From contig NZ_LSNE01000005.1 of NCBI RefSeq assembly GCF_001565895.1, positions 343,139 to 389,373 on the forward strand: 46,235 nucleotides of DNA, written 5' to 3'. The DNA is from Paraglaciecola hydrolytica. Lineage in GTDB: Bacteria > Pseudomonadota > Gammaproteobacteria > Enterobacterales > Alteromonadaceae. The number at the start of each line of letters is the position of its first letter. Position 1 is the first letter of the stretch. Shown here piece after piece: positions 7,019 to 14,858 of the stretch. The notes beneath the pieces are model-generated. The model was not told where the DNA came from and did not search any database. It saw nothing but the letters and a program-made list of their open reading frames with translations. The translations under genes and the position numbers were made by a program.

Positions 7019-7501
7019 ATGTTAATTAAAGCAAAAATTGCCATGATAGTAACCGTTGCATTGTGGGGCTTGATTGGTGCCTTTCATAACGTAGTCGATT
7101 GGGCAGGGACAATTGGGGCCGTTACGGCAGCCACGTCAATGGTAACTATACCTGGTGGGTCGGATCATTGGCAGGCAACCTCTAATCCTTTGGTCGTTTG
7201 GATTGGAGCACTTTTTATTGTGTCGTCAAAGATTGCATCGGCTGGTTTTTGTTCTGTTGGGGCTCTAAAAATGTGGCAAGTTCAAAAGTCAGACCCTGCC
7301 GCTTTTGTTGCAGCGAAGGAAATTGCGCTTACCGGCTGTGCTATAGCCATTGTTATGTTGTTTGGGGGCTTTATCGTTATTGCAGAAAGTTGGTTTGAAT
7401 TATGGCGTTCAGAAGCGATGTTAACACCAGTACTAGGTTCAGCCTTTCGCTATGCGGGTATGATTGCTGTGATCGCGATCTTTGTGGCAAGCAAAGATTG
7501 A
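7019..7501 (+). CDS. DUF2165 small integral membrane protein
   Basis: Inner-membrane protein of 160 residues with four predicted membrane segments (about 5-25, 58-80, 100-125, 140-157), matching the size and pattern of the DUF2165 family (predicted small integral membrane proteins). Recognisable features are the N-terminal ALWGLIGAFHNVVDW segment, an extracytoplasmic loop with MVTIPGGSDHW and the third-helix ESWFELWRS end. The family's biochemical role is not known. The start ATG has a purine-rich stretch (AGGAAA) 5-8 bases upstream. It stands alone between the mobile element and HNH copy 2, which is convergent with it, and its higher GC suggests it is native rather than part of the element. 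Confidence 0.8.
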   Translation: MLIKAKIAMIVTVALWGLIGAFHNVVDWAGTIGAVTAATSMVTIPGGSDHWQATSNPLVVWIGALFIVSSKIASAGFCSVGALKMWQVQKSDPAAFVAAKEIALTGCAIAIVMLFGGFIVIAESWFELWRSEAMLTPVLGSAFRYAGMIAVIAIFVASKD

Positions 7502-7552
7502 AACGCTCAGTTAAAAATAGGCAGACAAATCTTGAATATCCCTTTTACAAAC

Positions 7553-8323
7553 TCACGCCCCACAAGCTTTAACCATTTTGTTTATTATGCGTTGTTCTGC
7601 TGGAATGTAGTTTAAGCCGTAGTTGTCCATTACTGCGTTAAATTTGCTGATGTATTCACAGCGATATTGATGGTTAGGGGGGAGCCATTCGTCGAGGCCT
7701 TTGGCGCCTTTTTGGCGGTTTAATGAGGCTTGAACCAGTAATAGATTATCGTAATCATTAGCGAATTTTTCTTTTTGTTCTCTGGTCCACTGATCAGCAC
7801 CATGACCATGGGCGAATTTTAAAGGCACGATGTGATCTACATCAAGATCACTGGAGTTGGTAAAAGTTTGGTCTGAATAGGGATCGTACCAAGCGCCAAA
7901 TATGACTAAACATTGCTTTTCGGTTTTGAAGGTAAGGGGAGCGTTTGAGTCTATTATCAATAATTCGTGGCGGGTATTTTGACAGTCTCTATCTTGATCA
8001 CTCCAGTGAGGCCAATCAGCGCGGTCATAGAGTGTGACAAAGTCTCTATTATGCTCAGTCGCGTCATCAATAGCTTTATCCATCTGTTTGGTTGCAGATT
8101 TAGGTAAACGTCCACCAGCAGCGATACAGGCACTTATTGATGTAAAAGGTTTATAGCTTTTGGTGCGTTTATACGAGCTACTCGCGCTATCGTGACAGAT
8201 ACCGGTGGATGACTGTTTTACTGTTGGTGTTTGTTTTTCTGATAGAGAAAGTTCGTTTGCAGTGGATTGAAAGCTGGTAACAAATAGGCAGGTGAATAAA
8301 GAGGCAAGTGCCAATCTCAACAT
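7553..8323 (-). CDS. Secreted HNH endonuclease-like protein (GmrSD_C/DUF1524 type), copy 2
   Basis: Paralogue of 1150-1920, also 256 residues. It has a cleavable-type signal peptide (residues 1-22, ending near SFQSTANE) rather than the lipobox of copy 1, so the two may differ in location: released or periplasmic here, lipid-anchored there. The HNH region is conserved: DLDVDHIVPLKFAHGHGA, FANDYDNLL and LNRQKGAKGLDEWLPPN. Cys positions also match, implying shared disulfides. Its upstream region does not share the block seen at 1964-2160. Base use is closer to the surrounding chromosome than that of copy 1, so this is probably the resident copy and copy 1 the mobile or older duplicate. Confidence 0.87.
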   Translation of the reverse strand: MLRLALASLFTCLFVTSFQSTANELSLSEKQTPTVKQSSTGICHDSASSSYKRTKSYKPFTSISACIAAGGRLPKSATKQMDKAIDDATEHNRDFVTLYDRADWPHWSDQDRDCQNTRHELLIIDSNAPLTFKTEKQCLVIFGAWYDPYSDQTFTNSSDLDVDHIVPLKFAHGHGADQWTREQKEKFANDYDNLLLVQASLNRQKGAKGLDEWLPPNHQYRCEYISKFNAVMDNYGLNYIPAEQRIINKMVKACGA

Positions 8324-8530
8324 AAGTACGACTTTTAAATGTGTTAATTAACTGAATAATGCCACAGTGAAACGAAAAAGTATTTCTAAGTTTATGAATT
8401 TGTTTGAGTTATTTCGCGATAATACATTTAGTAAGTTTTATACATCCAACTTTTTTATTGCACACTAAGCTTGGCATTTAAGTACTGGCAACGCACAATT
8501 AACGCCCATTCAAGCAACTTGTTAAGTAAC

Positions 8531-9154
8531 GTGGAATACAGCGCTTTAATTTTATTTACTATTGCCACCAGCATTACGCCAGGCCCTAATAATCTGATGA
8601 TAATGACATCGGGAGTCAATTACGGCTTTCGCCGTAGCTTGCCTCACTTATTAGGCATCGACATTGGGTTTGTGTTGATGATTATTGGTGTGGGCTTAGG
8701 CATGAGTCAGTTGTTTGCTCAAGTACCGCAACTTTTGATTTGGCTTAAAGTCATTGGGATTATTTACCTAAGTTATTTAGCTTACCGCATTGCCACTAGT
8801 CCAACTAAACCTTTAGTAGCTGATGTTTTGGATGAAATGAAACACAAGCCTTTGAGTTTTTTACAAGCCGCGTTATTTCAATGGGTCAATCCAAAAGCAT
8901 GGATAATGATTGTTGGCGCTATTGTGACTTATACCAACACGAGTATGGATTACAGCTTGCAAGTTGCTATTATTGCGTTATTTTTCCTGTGTTTAGGCAC
9001 GCCTTGTACCTTTGTATGGCTTGGTTTTGGCACTGCTTTAAAGCGCTATTTAGCCAATCCGCTGCATCTAAAGATTTTTAATATAGTTATGGCTAGTTTG
9101 TTACTTCTGTCGTTGCTTCCAGTGGTATTGGAATTAGTTGAAATAACTAAATAG
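8531..9154 (+). CDS. LysE/RhtB family exporter
   Basis: Inner-membrane exporter of amino acids or related metabolites, 207 residues from the GTG at 8531. The family signature SITPGPNNLMIMTSG with its first-helix Gly/Pro-rich motif is clear, followed by GFRRSLPHLLGIDIGF and the WVNPKAWIM segment, and about six membrane helices. The frame stays open back to a TTG at 8471, giving 227 residues, but the extra N-terminal part is polar and atypical; the 207-residue form matches the family's usual 200-210. No strong ribosome site precedes either start. The substrate cannot be named. Confidence 0.85.
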   Translation: MEYSALILFTIATSITPGPNNLMIMTSGVNYGFRRSLPHLLGIDIGFVLMIIGVGLGMSQLFAQVPQLLIWLKVIGIIYLSYLAYRIATSPTKPLVADVLDEMKHKPLSFLQAALFQWVNPKAWIMIVGAIVTYTNTSMDYSLQVAIIALFFLCLGTPCTFVWLGFGTALKRYLANPLHLKIFNIVMASLLLLSLLPVVLELVEITK

Positions 9155-9247
9155 ATACCCTTTATAAAATGCTTACTGTTTGCGTTCAGGTTAATATAAG
9201 CGCCTAAAATCCATTTTTTGTATCACCTTATTTTTACGGAGTACTTC

Positions 9248-9850
9248 ATGACTCAAACAGCGTATGAGCTAGCGGTTAAATTGATCGATAACGCTAATAG
9301 CGACGATCCTAATATTGAACAAAGCCAAGGCAAAGATTGGCCTAAAGAATTATTGTATGGTCAACGTATGTCTGCGATGTTGGAGCGTTACAAAAGTAAT
9401 GCTGATGAGGTAATAAAACTGGCTATTCGTGGCCAGCATATTCAACGCTGGTTATCACCGCGCAGTGCTTACCCTATGGATAGGCAGGGCTATCATAAGT
9501 GGCGTAGCGACCTTTATGTATTTCATGCCGATAAAGTGGCTGCCATCATGAAACAAGCGGGTTTTAGCGAGCAAGATATTGCGCGTGCTAAAAATGCGGT
9601 GGCCAAAGTGGGGATTAAATCCAACCCTGATACTCAGTTATTGGAAGATGTGGTGGGTTTGGTGTTTATTGAACACTACATGCTGGATTTTGCTGCCAAA
9701 CATCCTGAATATACCGAGCAGAAATGGATAGATATTATCCGTAAAACGTGGGCAAAAATGTCAAAAGAGGCTCATGCCTTTGTATTAGCGGGCAATATAA
9801 GTTTACCTGAGGCCTTAACGCCGATTATTGTAAAAGCGGTACAAGCTTAA
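9248..9850 (+). CDS. DUF4202 family protein
   Basis: Soluble protein of 200 residues that I assign to the DUF4202 family from the pattern AVKLIDNANSDDPN near the N terminus, IQRWLSPRSAYPMDRQGYHKWR in the middle, and LLEDVVGLVFIEHYM later. The conserved His/Asp/Arg residues and all-helical look recall HD-like folds; no enzymatic activity is established to my knowledge. The ATG at 9248 is preceded by ACGGAG at 6 bases; a TTG at 9218 would add an implausible 10 residues. A hairpin follows the stop codon. Single-gene unit. Confidence 0.8.
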   Translation: MTQTAYELAVKLIDNANSDDPNIEQSQGKDWPKELLYGQRMSAMLERYKSNADEVIKLAIRGQHIQRWLSPRSAYPMDRQGYHKWRSDLYVFHADKVAAIMKQAGFSEQDIARAKNAVAKVGIKSNPDTQLLEDVVGLVFIEHYMLDFAAKHPEYTEQKWIDIIRKTWAKMSKEAHAFVLAGNISLPEALTPIIVKAVQA

Positions 9851-9857
9851 TTTAGCT

Positions 9858-9889
9858 GACTAAACCCATGATTATTAGTGGGTTTAGTC
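9858..9889 (+). terminator. Likely rho-independent terminator after DUF4202 gene
   Basis: 11-bp perfect stem GACTAAACCCA / TGGGTTTAGTC with a 10-base loop, followed a few bases later by a T-run (from about 9896). May serve both converging genes. Confidence 0.6.
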
Positions 9890-9955
9890 GTCACTGTTTT
9901 TTGTTTGAGTCTAGCGACAGTAAAACAAATATTTGGTCACTATTTTTAGCGCTGT

Positions 9956-10807
9956 TCAATTGTTGATGATCTTCCACTTATGCTCAATCGCATAGAAAAA
10001 ACCGGCGTCTGAATAGGCTTTATGGATTTGACCGGATTGGCGCATTTTGGCTATGCCAGTGTTAATTGCTTTAAAGGCGCTATCGGCGAGAGGATGGTTT
10101 TTCGAGATAACGTAGTGGCGGCTGTCATCTAGTTTTACGGCGATATTCGGTATTATTACCAACTCCAAATTGTTTTTAGCAAAACCTACATTAAATGGCG
10201 CCAGCATAAAATCCACAAATTGACGATCGACCAGTTTTACCTGCGAAACCCAAATGGATTCATCAATAAGTTGTTTTAAACCTAGTTGTTGCATGGCTTG
10301 CCAATCGGCGGTCCAGTTTTGGCTTGATACTCCGCTAAGTTGTTGAATGTCTATTAACGAACGCGCGGCGAGGGCTTTTTTATTGTGTGGGGAGGTGTAA
10401 AAGCCGGCAACATATTCGCCTTTTCGTAAAATGGGTTCGCTGATGTAGAGGTGCTCTTGGACTTTTTGGGCTTCGGTTAACCAGAAGGTATCAACACTTA
10501 CTAGTAAAAATCCTTCTTCTAATAATTGTCGATTTCGTAGTTCATAATGACCCGTTCTAAAGCTGACGGGGAGTTCTAAGCCGCCGCGTTTTAATGCTTG
10601 TTGTAGCAAAATAATATCCACTACATCTCGTCTTGAACATGCGCCTGTAAAATCACTTATATCTAAGGGATCTCGCTCATTGAGCAGACACAAATAATCC
10701 TCATACACATCAGTTTGCACTGTGAGTATGATTTTGTCCGTGGCAGCCTGACTACAAAGGCTAAAACTGCTGAACAATAGAATGAATAAAAAATAATTAA
10801 ACTGCAT
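9956..10807 (-). CDS. Periplasmic solute-binding-like protein (SBP_bac_3 type)
   Basis: Exported protein of 283 residues. From the chosen ATG (10807) it begins MQFNYFLFILLFSSFSLCSQAA, a clear Sec signal peptide. AAGGA lies about 9 bases upstream of this start, which decides it over the longer form starting at 10858. The mature part has the two-lobe layout of extracellular solute-binding family 3: an N-terminal TDKIILTVQTDVYEDYLCLL strand/helix, a central FMLAPFNVGFAKNN region, and the C-terminal AFKAINTGIAKMRQSGQIHKAYSDAGF helix typical of the family. No ABC permease genes are adjacent. Such orphan proteins in this group often sense or bind small ligands. The ligand is unknown. Confidence 0.75.
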   Translation of the reverse strand: MQFNYFLFILLFSSFSLCSQAATDKIILTVQTDVYEDYLCLLNERDPLDISDFTGACSRRDVVDIILLQQALKRGGLELPVSFRTGHYELRNRQLLEEGFLLVSVDTFWLTEAQKVQEHLYISEPILRKGEYVAGFYTSPHNKKALAARSLIDIQQLSGVSSQNWTADWQAMQQLGLKQLIDESIWVSQVKLVDRQFVDFMLAPFNVGFAKNNLELVIIPNIAVKLDDSRHYVISKNHPLADSAFKAINTGIAKMRQSGQIHKAYSDAGFFYAIEHKWKIINN

Positions 10808-10929
10808 ATTTCTCATATTCCTTGGATTGGCGTTAACAATCAACCTCGGATCATACAAAGATTAAAGCAGTAAAGGCTCGTACTGTGAAATGTTTATTGT
10901 TTGCCACTACCCAAAAATGGGGTTTCACA

Positions 10930-13900
10930 TCAACTCAAGGGAGCTAACAGGGTATCAAGAATATCGTTTGTTAAACTCAAATTGCCTTCACTGACTTCTT
11001 CCGATAACAAAGCATTGGCTAACTCTGCTTTTTTCTCTTGGATCTGTTGGATTTTTTGTTCAATGGAGTTTTCGATAATCAACTTATATACAAATACCGG
11101 TTTGTCTTGGCCTATACGATAGGCGCGGTCGGTGGCTTGGTTTTCGACTGCGGGGTTCCACCACGGGTCAAAGTGGATCACAGTATCGGCCGCGGTTAAA
11201 TTCAAACCCACACCACCGGCTTTTAAACTGATTAAAAATACTGGTACTTGGCCAGATTGGAACTGCTCAACAACATCCTGACGATTTTTAGTGCTGCCAG
11301 TGAGTTTGACATAAGGGATATTGTGTTCAGCAAATTCTGCTTCGATCAGCGCCAACATACTGGTGAATTGCGAAAAAATCAGGATCTTACGGCCTTCATC
11401 GATCATCTCGGGCAGGGTTTCCATCAAAAACTCTAACTTTGCGGATTGTTTGATAGCCTTAGCACCAGGTAACGACAGCAACTGCGGGTGATTGCATACC
11501 TGACGCAGTTTTAATAAAGCATCAAGAATTTCAATCTGACTGCGCTGCAGGCCTTTTTGCGCGATAATTTCTTTTAAACGTGTATCCATGCTTAAGCGCA
11601 CAGACTCATACAATTCAGCTTGTTTGCCTTCAATTTGCAAGGTTTGCACTATGATGGTTTTGGCTGGTAATTCTTTGGCTATACGCTCTTTGGTACGGCG
11701 TAAAATAAAGGGTTTAATACGCTGGTTAAGTATTACTTTACGCTCATGATCATTATGTTTTTCGATGGGGGTTTTAAACAACTTACTAAATTGTTTGTAG
11801 CTGGCTAAAAATCCGGGCAGCAAAAAGTTAAATTGTGCCCAAAATTCGCCCAGATGGTTTTCCATGGGAGTGCCGGTTAAGCACAGTTTATGGTGCGACT
11901 TTATTTTTAATACCGCCTGATACAGCTTAGTGCCGGGGTTTTTAATGTAATGTGCTTCATCTAAAATCAAGTAGTAATAAAGCTGTTGTTGGTGAATGTC
12001 GTTATCTTTGAGTAGCAGGGGATAACTGGTTATCACAATATCGAACTCGTTAAGTTGCGCGAAATTTTCCTGACGTTTAGCGCCGTTGATCACGATGTAA
12101 GACAAACTCGGTGCAAACTTGTCGATCTCTTTAGCCCAATTAAACAAAACACTGGTAGGGGCGATAATTAAGCTGGGACCAGTTAAACGCCCTTGTTCTT
12201 TTTCTACCAGTAAGTGGCTTAGGGTTTGAATAGTTTTACCCAAACCCATGTCGTCAGCCAATATGCCGTTAAGCTCGTATTCCCGTAAAAACTGTAACCA
12301 ATTAAGCCCTTGGTGCTGATATTCGCGCAGTTCAGCCTGCAAAGATTGAGGTAAGGTTACTGCTTGAATCGAGTCAAAATCTCGCAGTTTTTCAGCAAGT
12401 TGGCGCAATCTAGACGCGCCTGAAGTAATAATGCCTTGGTTGTCTAACTCGAACAGGGTTTGGTGGCTTTGAAAACGAGACAAGCGCATGGTGCCATCTT
12501 TTTGTAAGGCGCCAGGCATGAAGAGCTCAACAAACTGTTTAAGTAAGGGCTGGATGCTTTGATAGCGTAAGGCAATAAACTTGCCGCCCGCCAGTTCAAC
12601 AAAGATTTTTTGGTCAGCTTCGATATAGTCACTGTCATTGAGCAAGATATCGTTAGGCAGTTGTTCTAAGGCACTGAGCAAGATGGGAAATGCCGGTACA
12701 CTTTGCCCATCTATGTGCAAGTTTAGTCCGATGGAAAAAAAGTCATTGCCTTCTTGCTGTTCAACATTGGCATCAAATACGCTGTCGGTATCAAGTTCTT
12801 GATAGTGAAAATCATCATCAAGCTCAATGTGCCAACCCTGTTGGCGCAATACAGGTAGTTGGTTGTGCAAAAACGACAAATTGAAATGTCGGCCCTGTAA
12901 CATCATTTCATAATCGTCGGCAGGGCGATTATAGGTTTTGGGTGCGCTGGTCAGGGGACTAAAATGCCATTGTTTAAGTGTATCTATTACTTTGTTCTCA
13001 AAGGCAAAATCTCGATAAAGACTGCCTTTACCTTGTTCTAATGCGATCTGCGGCGTTTTATCTAAAGGATTGAGTAAGTATTTTTGATAAGCAAACTGGA
13101 GCGTCAAATAGCTATTTTGTGCTTGTTGTTTATTAGGTGTTGTCAGATGAATATGCGGCACTGGGCGGGTTAGGGCCAAACCTTTTTTAAGTTGTGGTTT
13201 AGGTAACTTTTGTGCCAAATCACCTAAGGACATCTCTAGTTTACTTAATACCCATGGCAGTTTTTCTTCTGTAAACGCAGGGCCATGTAAAAAATCACCG
13301 TCATACTCACTATTAAGATCGGTTTTAACCAATCCTAGGGTGTTGAGTTTGGCATTGTAGTAGGTAATAGGTTGCGACTTGAGCAAGCTAATATCATCGT
13401 TATTGTGCTCAAGCACTAACTGTAATTTATGCACACCACCGAGTTTTTGCCATTGCCAATTTGCCTGCAGGGGCTCAGCCAATAAGATGGGATGATCTAA
13501 ATTGGCGTCGTCTTGCCAAAAACAACGTCCGGTATTTACTAAGGCTTCTAATACCTTGTGTTGTGTGATCTTGTTTGAATAATCTCGACTACGCACGACT
13601 GCACTGACGATTTGCACGTCTTGTTCGCTTAAAAAATCTTGCGAAATAAGCTCACTACTAAGGTGTTCATAACTCAGGTTTTTACTCCAACCGCCATTTT
13701 TCTTTTTGGTCGAACTTTTAACGCTCAGTTGCAAATAATCGTTGGGCGCATAACGATTAGGGGTAATAAAGTACAACAAGGATTTTTGTTGCTGAAACGC
13801 CAGTGGCGCCTGACTTGAAAACTTGTTGAGCCAATCTTCTATTTGTTGATTTGAGGCAGTACTGACATGCAAACGTTTAAGATAATAGTGAGCGAGGGCC

Positions 13901-14142
13901 GCCGCATGTTTGCAATCGTATTTTAAATAACAATTACAGTAGCTTTCAATCTTGTCGGTACTAACATGATATTCAAAGCGACATAGGTAGGTTTGATTGC
14001 GTAGGGATTCACTTTTGACTGAACCACGTAATATGTTTCCATCTAAAGCTGCACTGAGAACTTGATTTTGCTGGTAAAGTCTTTCGCCTTTCAGCCAAGT
14101 TTGTTTACTTAATGCAGCTTGTAAATTGGTTTTGTTAAACAT
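10930..14142 (-). CDS. SWI2/SNF2 helicase with N-terminal SWIM zinc finger
   Basis: Large ATP-dependent DNA translocase. The N terminus carries a SWIM zinc motif (CNC, five residues, CKH), then a long middle region, then the SNF2 ATPase in the last ~450 residues: Walker A DDMGLGKTIQTL, LDEAHYIKN, LTGTPMENHLGEFW, and the helicase C motifs SLKAGGVGLNL and WWNPAVENQATDRAYRIGQ. Bacterial SNF2-SWIM proteins are linked to nucleic-acid remodelling or repair, but the specific role is unknown. The frame extends to an ATG at 14199, but a perfect TATAAT (14189-14194, minus) lies inside that extension. I therefore place the start at 14142, where MFNKTNLQAALS begins as in relatives; there is no strong ribosome site. 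About 1,070 residues. Single-gene unit. Confidence 0.9.
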   Translation of the reverse strand: MFNKTNLQAALSKQTWLKGERLYQQNQVLSAALDGNILRGSVKSESLRNQTYLCRFEYHVSTDKIESYCNCYLKYDCKHAAALAHYYLKRLHVSTASNQQIEDWLNKFSSQAPLAFQQQKSLLYFITPNRYAPNDYLQLSVKSSTKKKNGGWSKNLSYEHLSSELISQDFLSEQDVQIVSAVVRSRDYSNKITQHKVLEALVNTGRCFWQDDANLDHPILLAEPLQANWQWQKLGGVHKLQLVLEHNNDDISLLKSQPITYYNAKLNTLGLVKTDLNSEYDGDFLHGPAFTEEKLPWVLSKLEMSLGDLAQKLPKPQLKKGLALTRPVPHIHLTTPNKQQAQNSYLTLQFAYQKYLLNPLDKTPQIALEQGKGSLYRDFAFENKVIDTLKQWHFSPLTSAPKTYNRPADDYEMMLQGRHFNLSFLHNQLPVLRQQGWHIELDDDFHYQELDTDSVFDANVEQQEGNDFFSIGLNLHIDGQSVPAFPILLSALEQLPNDILLNDSDYIEADQKIFVELAGGKFIALRYQSIQPLLKQFVELFMPGALQKDGTMRLSRFQSHQTLFELDNQGIITSGASRLRQLAEKLRDFDSIQAVTLPQSLQAELREYQHQGLNWLQFLREYELNGILADDMGLGKTIQTLSHLLVEKEQGRLTGPSLIIAPTSVLFNWAKEIDKFAPSLSYIVINGAKRQENFAQLNEFDIVITSYPLLLKDNDIHQQQLYYYLILDEAHYIKNPGTKLYQAVLKIKSHHKLCLTGTPMENHLGEFWAQFNFLLPGFLASYKQFSKLFKTPIEKHNDHERKVILNQRIKPFILRRTKERIAKELPAKTIIVQTLQIEGKQAELYESVRLSMDTRLKEIIAQKGLQRSQIEILDALLKLRQVCNHPQLLSLPGAKAIKQSAKLEFLMETLPEMIDEGRKILIFSQFTSMLALIEAEFAEHNIPYVKLTGSTKNRQDVVEQFQSGQVPVFLISLKAGGVGLNLTAADTVIHFDPWWNPAVENQATDRAYRIGQDKPVFVYKLIIENSIEQKIQQIQEKKAELANALLSEEVSEGNLSLTNDILDTLLAPLS

Positions 14143-14188
14143 ATTTAAATTAGGATCTAATGCAAAGTTGGAATGGCTAGGAGTGGCT

Positions 14189-14194
14189 ATTATA
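14189..14194 (-). promoter_or_regulatory. Candidate -10 element for the SNF2 gene
   Basis: Perfect TATAAT on the minus strand, 47 bases upstream of ATG 14142. No good -35 at 17 bases, so the match is suggestive only. Confidence 0.35.
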
Positions 14195-14282
14195 CCCATC
14201 CCAGTTCAAATTGCGTGTTAAGGGAGAAATAACTGACTTAAGTTCATTTGACTGAGTAAATACCAAACAATTTACTTAAATA

Positions 14283-14807
14283 TTAAGACTTTTTGTTGGC
14301 TCTTTTTTGTATTCGCATACGCCAAGCTTTAACTGTTGACCAACGCCAGATGGTGTTGAGACTAAAATAGCCCACTAAACCAAAAAATACTGAGCAGATA
14401 GCACAGCCAACTAAAAACGCTGGGCCTATGGTTTCAACACTTTCTACCACCCACTGCCAACTCAGTTCAAAAGCAAACTTGCGCTCTGGAGACCCCAGCA
14501 CTTTTACTCCAACTAAATACGCACCATAAAATATTGGAGGCATGGTAAATGGATTGGTTATCCATACTGTAGCGACTGAAAGGGGCAGGTTAACTCTAAG
14601 AGGAATGGCGACGGCTGCGGCTAACCACATTTGAAAAGGCACAGGCCAAAACGCAAAAAATAATCCTAAACCGAACGCGCCAGACGCTGAGCGGCGATTT
14701 AAATGCCATAAATTTGGATCGTGCAACAAAGTGCCAAACACCAACAGCGCTTTTTGCTGCTTTATTTTGCTCGGATCAGGTAAATAGCGCTTAATAAACT
14801 TTTTCAG
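14283..14807 (-). CDS. DUF2062 membrane protein, apparent non-canonical start
   Basis: Small inner-membrane protein of the DUF2062 family, with LLHDPNLWHLNRRSASGAF, FWPVPFQMWLAA and WITNPFTMPPIFYGAYLVG as family hallmarks and two or three membrane helices. The first usual start codon in frame (TTG 14744) would cut off a conserved N terminus. The codons upstream, back to a TAG at 14817-14819, encode ILKKFIKRYLPDPSKIKQQK, which is what family members have after their initiator Met. Only ACT, ATC, CTG and ATT codons are available there, so translation probably begins at CTG (14805-14807) or ATC (14808-14810). I chose CTG, giving 174 residues, the usual family length. Divergent from comEC with about 50 bases between. 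Confidence 0.8.
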   Translation of the reverse strand: MKKFIKRYLPDPSKIKQQKALLVFGTLLHDPNLWHLNRRSASGAFGLGLFFAFWPVPFQMWLAAAVAIPLRVNLPLSVATVWITNPFTMPPIFYGAYLVGVKVLGSPERKFAFELSWQWVVESVETIGPAFLVGCAICSVFFGLVGYFSLNTIWRWSTVKAWRMRIQKRANKKS

Positions 14808-14858
14808 GATAGTTCTCTATACTTATATTCTGATGGGATTATCTAATTTCAACATACT

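Noticed and set aside
8471-8530. Longer N terminus of the LysE-type exporter from TTG 8471
   Set aside because: The added 20 residues are polar and precede the family's first membrane helix; the 207-residue form fits the family.
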